Below, one piece after another: positions 18,703 to 20,213 of a DNA stretch of 20,213 bases. The notes under the pieces were generated by a model that worked only from the letters and a program-made list of their open reading frames with translations, was not told the DNA's origin and did no database searches. The stretch covers positions 1 to 20,213 of the forward strand of contig JBNGIS010005736.1 of assembly GCA_049999725.1 (NCBI GenBank), written 5' to 3'. This stretch comes from Haplomitrium mnioides. Its lineage: Eukaryota; Marchantiophyta; Haplomitriopsida; Calobryales. Made by a program: the position numbers and the translations under genes. How positions within the stretch are numbered: position 1 is the first letter of the stretch; every line of letters starts with the position of its first letter.

Positions 18703-19487
18703 CAAGATGATGAATTATCTCCAGTAGCTAGATTTGCCTATTGACCAAATCGACTAGCAAGATATGAGAATTCTTTGTGTGAGCCAAAACTCAACCGGTC
18801 AACACTTTACGTGAAAGTTCTTTGTTGAAAGTTCATCATCACGAGAGTTTTATGAAGAAAAATCTTGATCTAATATCAATTTTGAATTTGAGGAGAATTT
18901 CATGTTGTTGAAGTAATTGTTTGTTGCTATGCAAGATAAACATTTTAAAAAACATGAGAGAAACATATTTTTGACAAAGCATAAAGAATCGAGATATTAC
19001 ATTGTAGTATGGAATACTAGAAAAAAACTTTGATAATGATAATTGGTTCACTCTTCCTAATGATACCATTGTATGTAGAAGAGCCTTCAAATTAATGTTA
19101 TTAGCAGAGAATGATAGAACTCAAAGGATTCAAAATCTCAAGAAAGTAGATCCTAGATGCATTTTTGGAAATAGAGAACTATATCCTAAAAGAATATTCA
19201 TTTGGAATGGATGGATAGTTTTATCTAAAGACAATGTAGGAGAACGCTCACTCACGAAGCTTATAACTTGCTCTATAATTTTACAAAACAGGTAGTTTAT
19301 GACTACTATACAACTTATTTGAAAGAGAAAGATCTCGATTGCATTCTTATTTCTTTTGGTTTCACAAAATATTAGAGAACTCATTTTCTAAATTTTAAAA
19401 TTCCAAAATGTAATAGATTTGTAGTTTGTGAAACAACAAAAAAAATAAAATCATTGCGAGACAAATCCGCCTTGGCATTCGACAAAG
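18703..19487 (+). pseudogene. DUF7869-like gene, exon 1 fragment (element D)
   Basis: Diverged copy of 12060-12841. Matching landmarks are DELSP near the start, PNRLA, VCRRAFKL, RIQNLK, the YTTYLKEKD region and KIPK, up to the same splice position (GACAAAG|GT). It has several stops and frameshifts of its own. One codon that is TAA in element C (12476-12478) is still CAA here (19122-19124), while a TAG at 19005-19007 is shared with 12359-12361. It continues into an intron-like region; exon 2 lies beyond the window. Confidence 0.8.
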
Positions 19488-20213
19488 GTTACAAATTTCT
19501 TCTCTTTTAAAACCTACAGTGGTTATGATGCTCTTTTTATGATACTCAAAGCTTTGTTTCAGAGATGGTATGCATTCTCAACATTTTACAACAAGATATT
19601 AGTTTTGTTAAGTTTTTTCACAAATAAGGATTGAGTTAAATAAACCTTAGCAACTAGAGTTGTCAAGACAAACTCTACGCTTGCATATGGTTTTTTGCTT
19701 TTAGTTTGAATCTAAAGCACGTTGACAGTCAGTAAAGCAAGGAAATTGTTGTGATTGTTGGTTGTGACCATAGGCTTGCACTGTGTTTTTCCATTGTTGC
19801 TTTAAAACCAAAACCCATTCCTATATAAACAATATCAAAAATCATTTATGTTGTTTGCAAACCCTATGCGCGTATAAGTTTTTTCTTGTTTCTTTCAATT
19901 TCGATTAGGACAACAATTAAAAAAAGCCAAAATTCTGATGTTGTTGCTTTTGATCCTATGCACTTATAGGATCAATAATTGTTTCTTTGAATCCTATGTG
20001 CATATAAGATCAATTATTGTTTCTTTCAATTCTATGCGTGCATAGAGTCCACTCTAGTATTGAAATTGAAGTTCCAATTTGAAATGTGAATGGCTCAAAT
20101 CTTGTTTTTCTTATCTCGAAACTTTGCATTTTGAGTGAAAGACAAGTAATTATTGTGAATGTTATTCTTATAATCCTATATTTAAATAGTCTAAACTATA
20201 TATATATATATAT
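19488..20213 (+). other. Intron-like region of element D with palindromes
   Basis: Counterpart of 12842-13570. The donor is changed to GTTACA. Palindromic sites lie near 19864 (CTATGCGCGTATAAG), 19955 (GATCCTATGCACTTATAGGATC), 19992 and 20033 (TCTATGCGTGCATAGAGT). It ends in a (TA)n run from about 20196. No coding is visible. Confidence 0.65.

Larger units (their letters stand above)
18587..20213 (+). mobile_element. Partial element of the same transposon family (D)
   Basis: Starts with palindrome-type repeats (18600-18680, cores such as CTATGCGCGCATATAG), then the first coding part of the DUF7869-like gene and its intron. It corresponds to about 11850-13500 of element C, in the same orientation. 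Its left part was cut off where the LTR of E begins, and it runs out of the window on the right. Confidence 0.8.

Noticed and set aside
20196-20213. (TA)n run
   Set aside because: Simple repeat at the window edge, with nothing to tie it to an element end.

Overview
The window is eukaryotic, repeat-dominated DNA, most likely from a land plant or relative with a large genome. The signs are GT-AG introns, AATAAA signals, an LTR with a TATAAATA box, and a primer-binding site close to the plant initiator-Met type (TGGTRTCARAGC). I see no intact host gene, tRNA or rRNA. Everything recognisable is mobile-element DNA, nested and decayed by in-frame stops and frameshifts.

The centrepiece is a complete DNA-transposon-like element of about 9.7 kb, called C here (7307-17006). 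It has related terminal inverted repeats (TIRs) and is flanked on both sides by TTAA (7303-7306 and 17007-17010). Removing it with one TTAA rejoins an open minus-strand retrotransposon reading frame, which fixes its ends to the base. C carries two divergent, spliced, now broken genes. The minus-strand gene (about 11640 to 8259, three exons) encodes a ParB-like domain followed by a beta-order DNA adenine/cytosine-N4 methyltransferase, an architecture best known from phages and bacterial mobile elements. The plus-strand gene (about 11905-15344) resembles the eukaryotic DUF7869 family and has a D...D...D layout that could be a DDE transposase. Non-coding parts of C (both subterminal regions, introns of both genes, the divergent intergenic region) are packed with short palindromes of the TATGCGYGCATA or CCATGCGCGCATGG type, reminiscent of iterons or parS sites.

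Region by region: 1-47, right end of another copy (A). 48-2497, a GC-richer LTR-like element (copy 1) with a tandem array. 2498-3554, the inverted left end of a further copy (B), with the last 50 or so methyltransferase codons, an iteron array and a TIR. 3555-6822, copy 2 of the GC-richer element with a 153-bp tandem array. 6823-7302, a piece of an LTR retrotransposon polyprotein (E). 7307-17006, element C. 17011-18586, the rest of E: gag/protease, primer-binding site and 5' LTR, all on the minus strand. 18587-20213, part of a fourth copy (D) with the 5' half of the DUF7869-like gene and its palindrome-rich intron.

Inferred history: E inserted into D, C then inserted into E at a TTAA, and the GC-richer elements joined the mosaic at undetermined times. 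The candidate undescribed system is a TTAA-targeting eukaryotic transposon that pairs a DUF7869-like presumed transposase with a phage-like ParB-methyltransferase fusion and carries its own palindromic repeat arrays.
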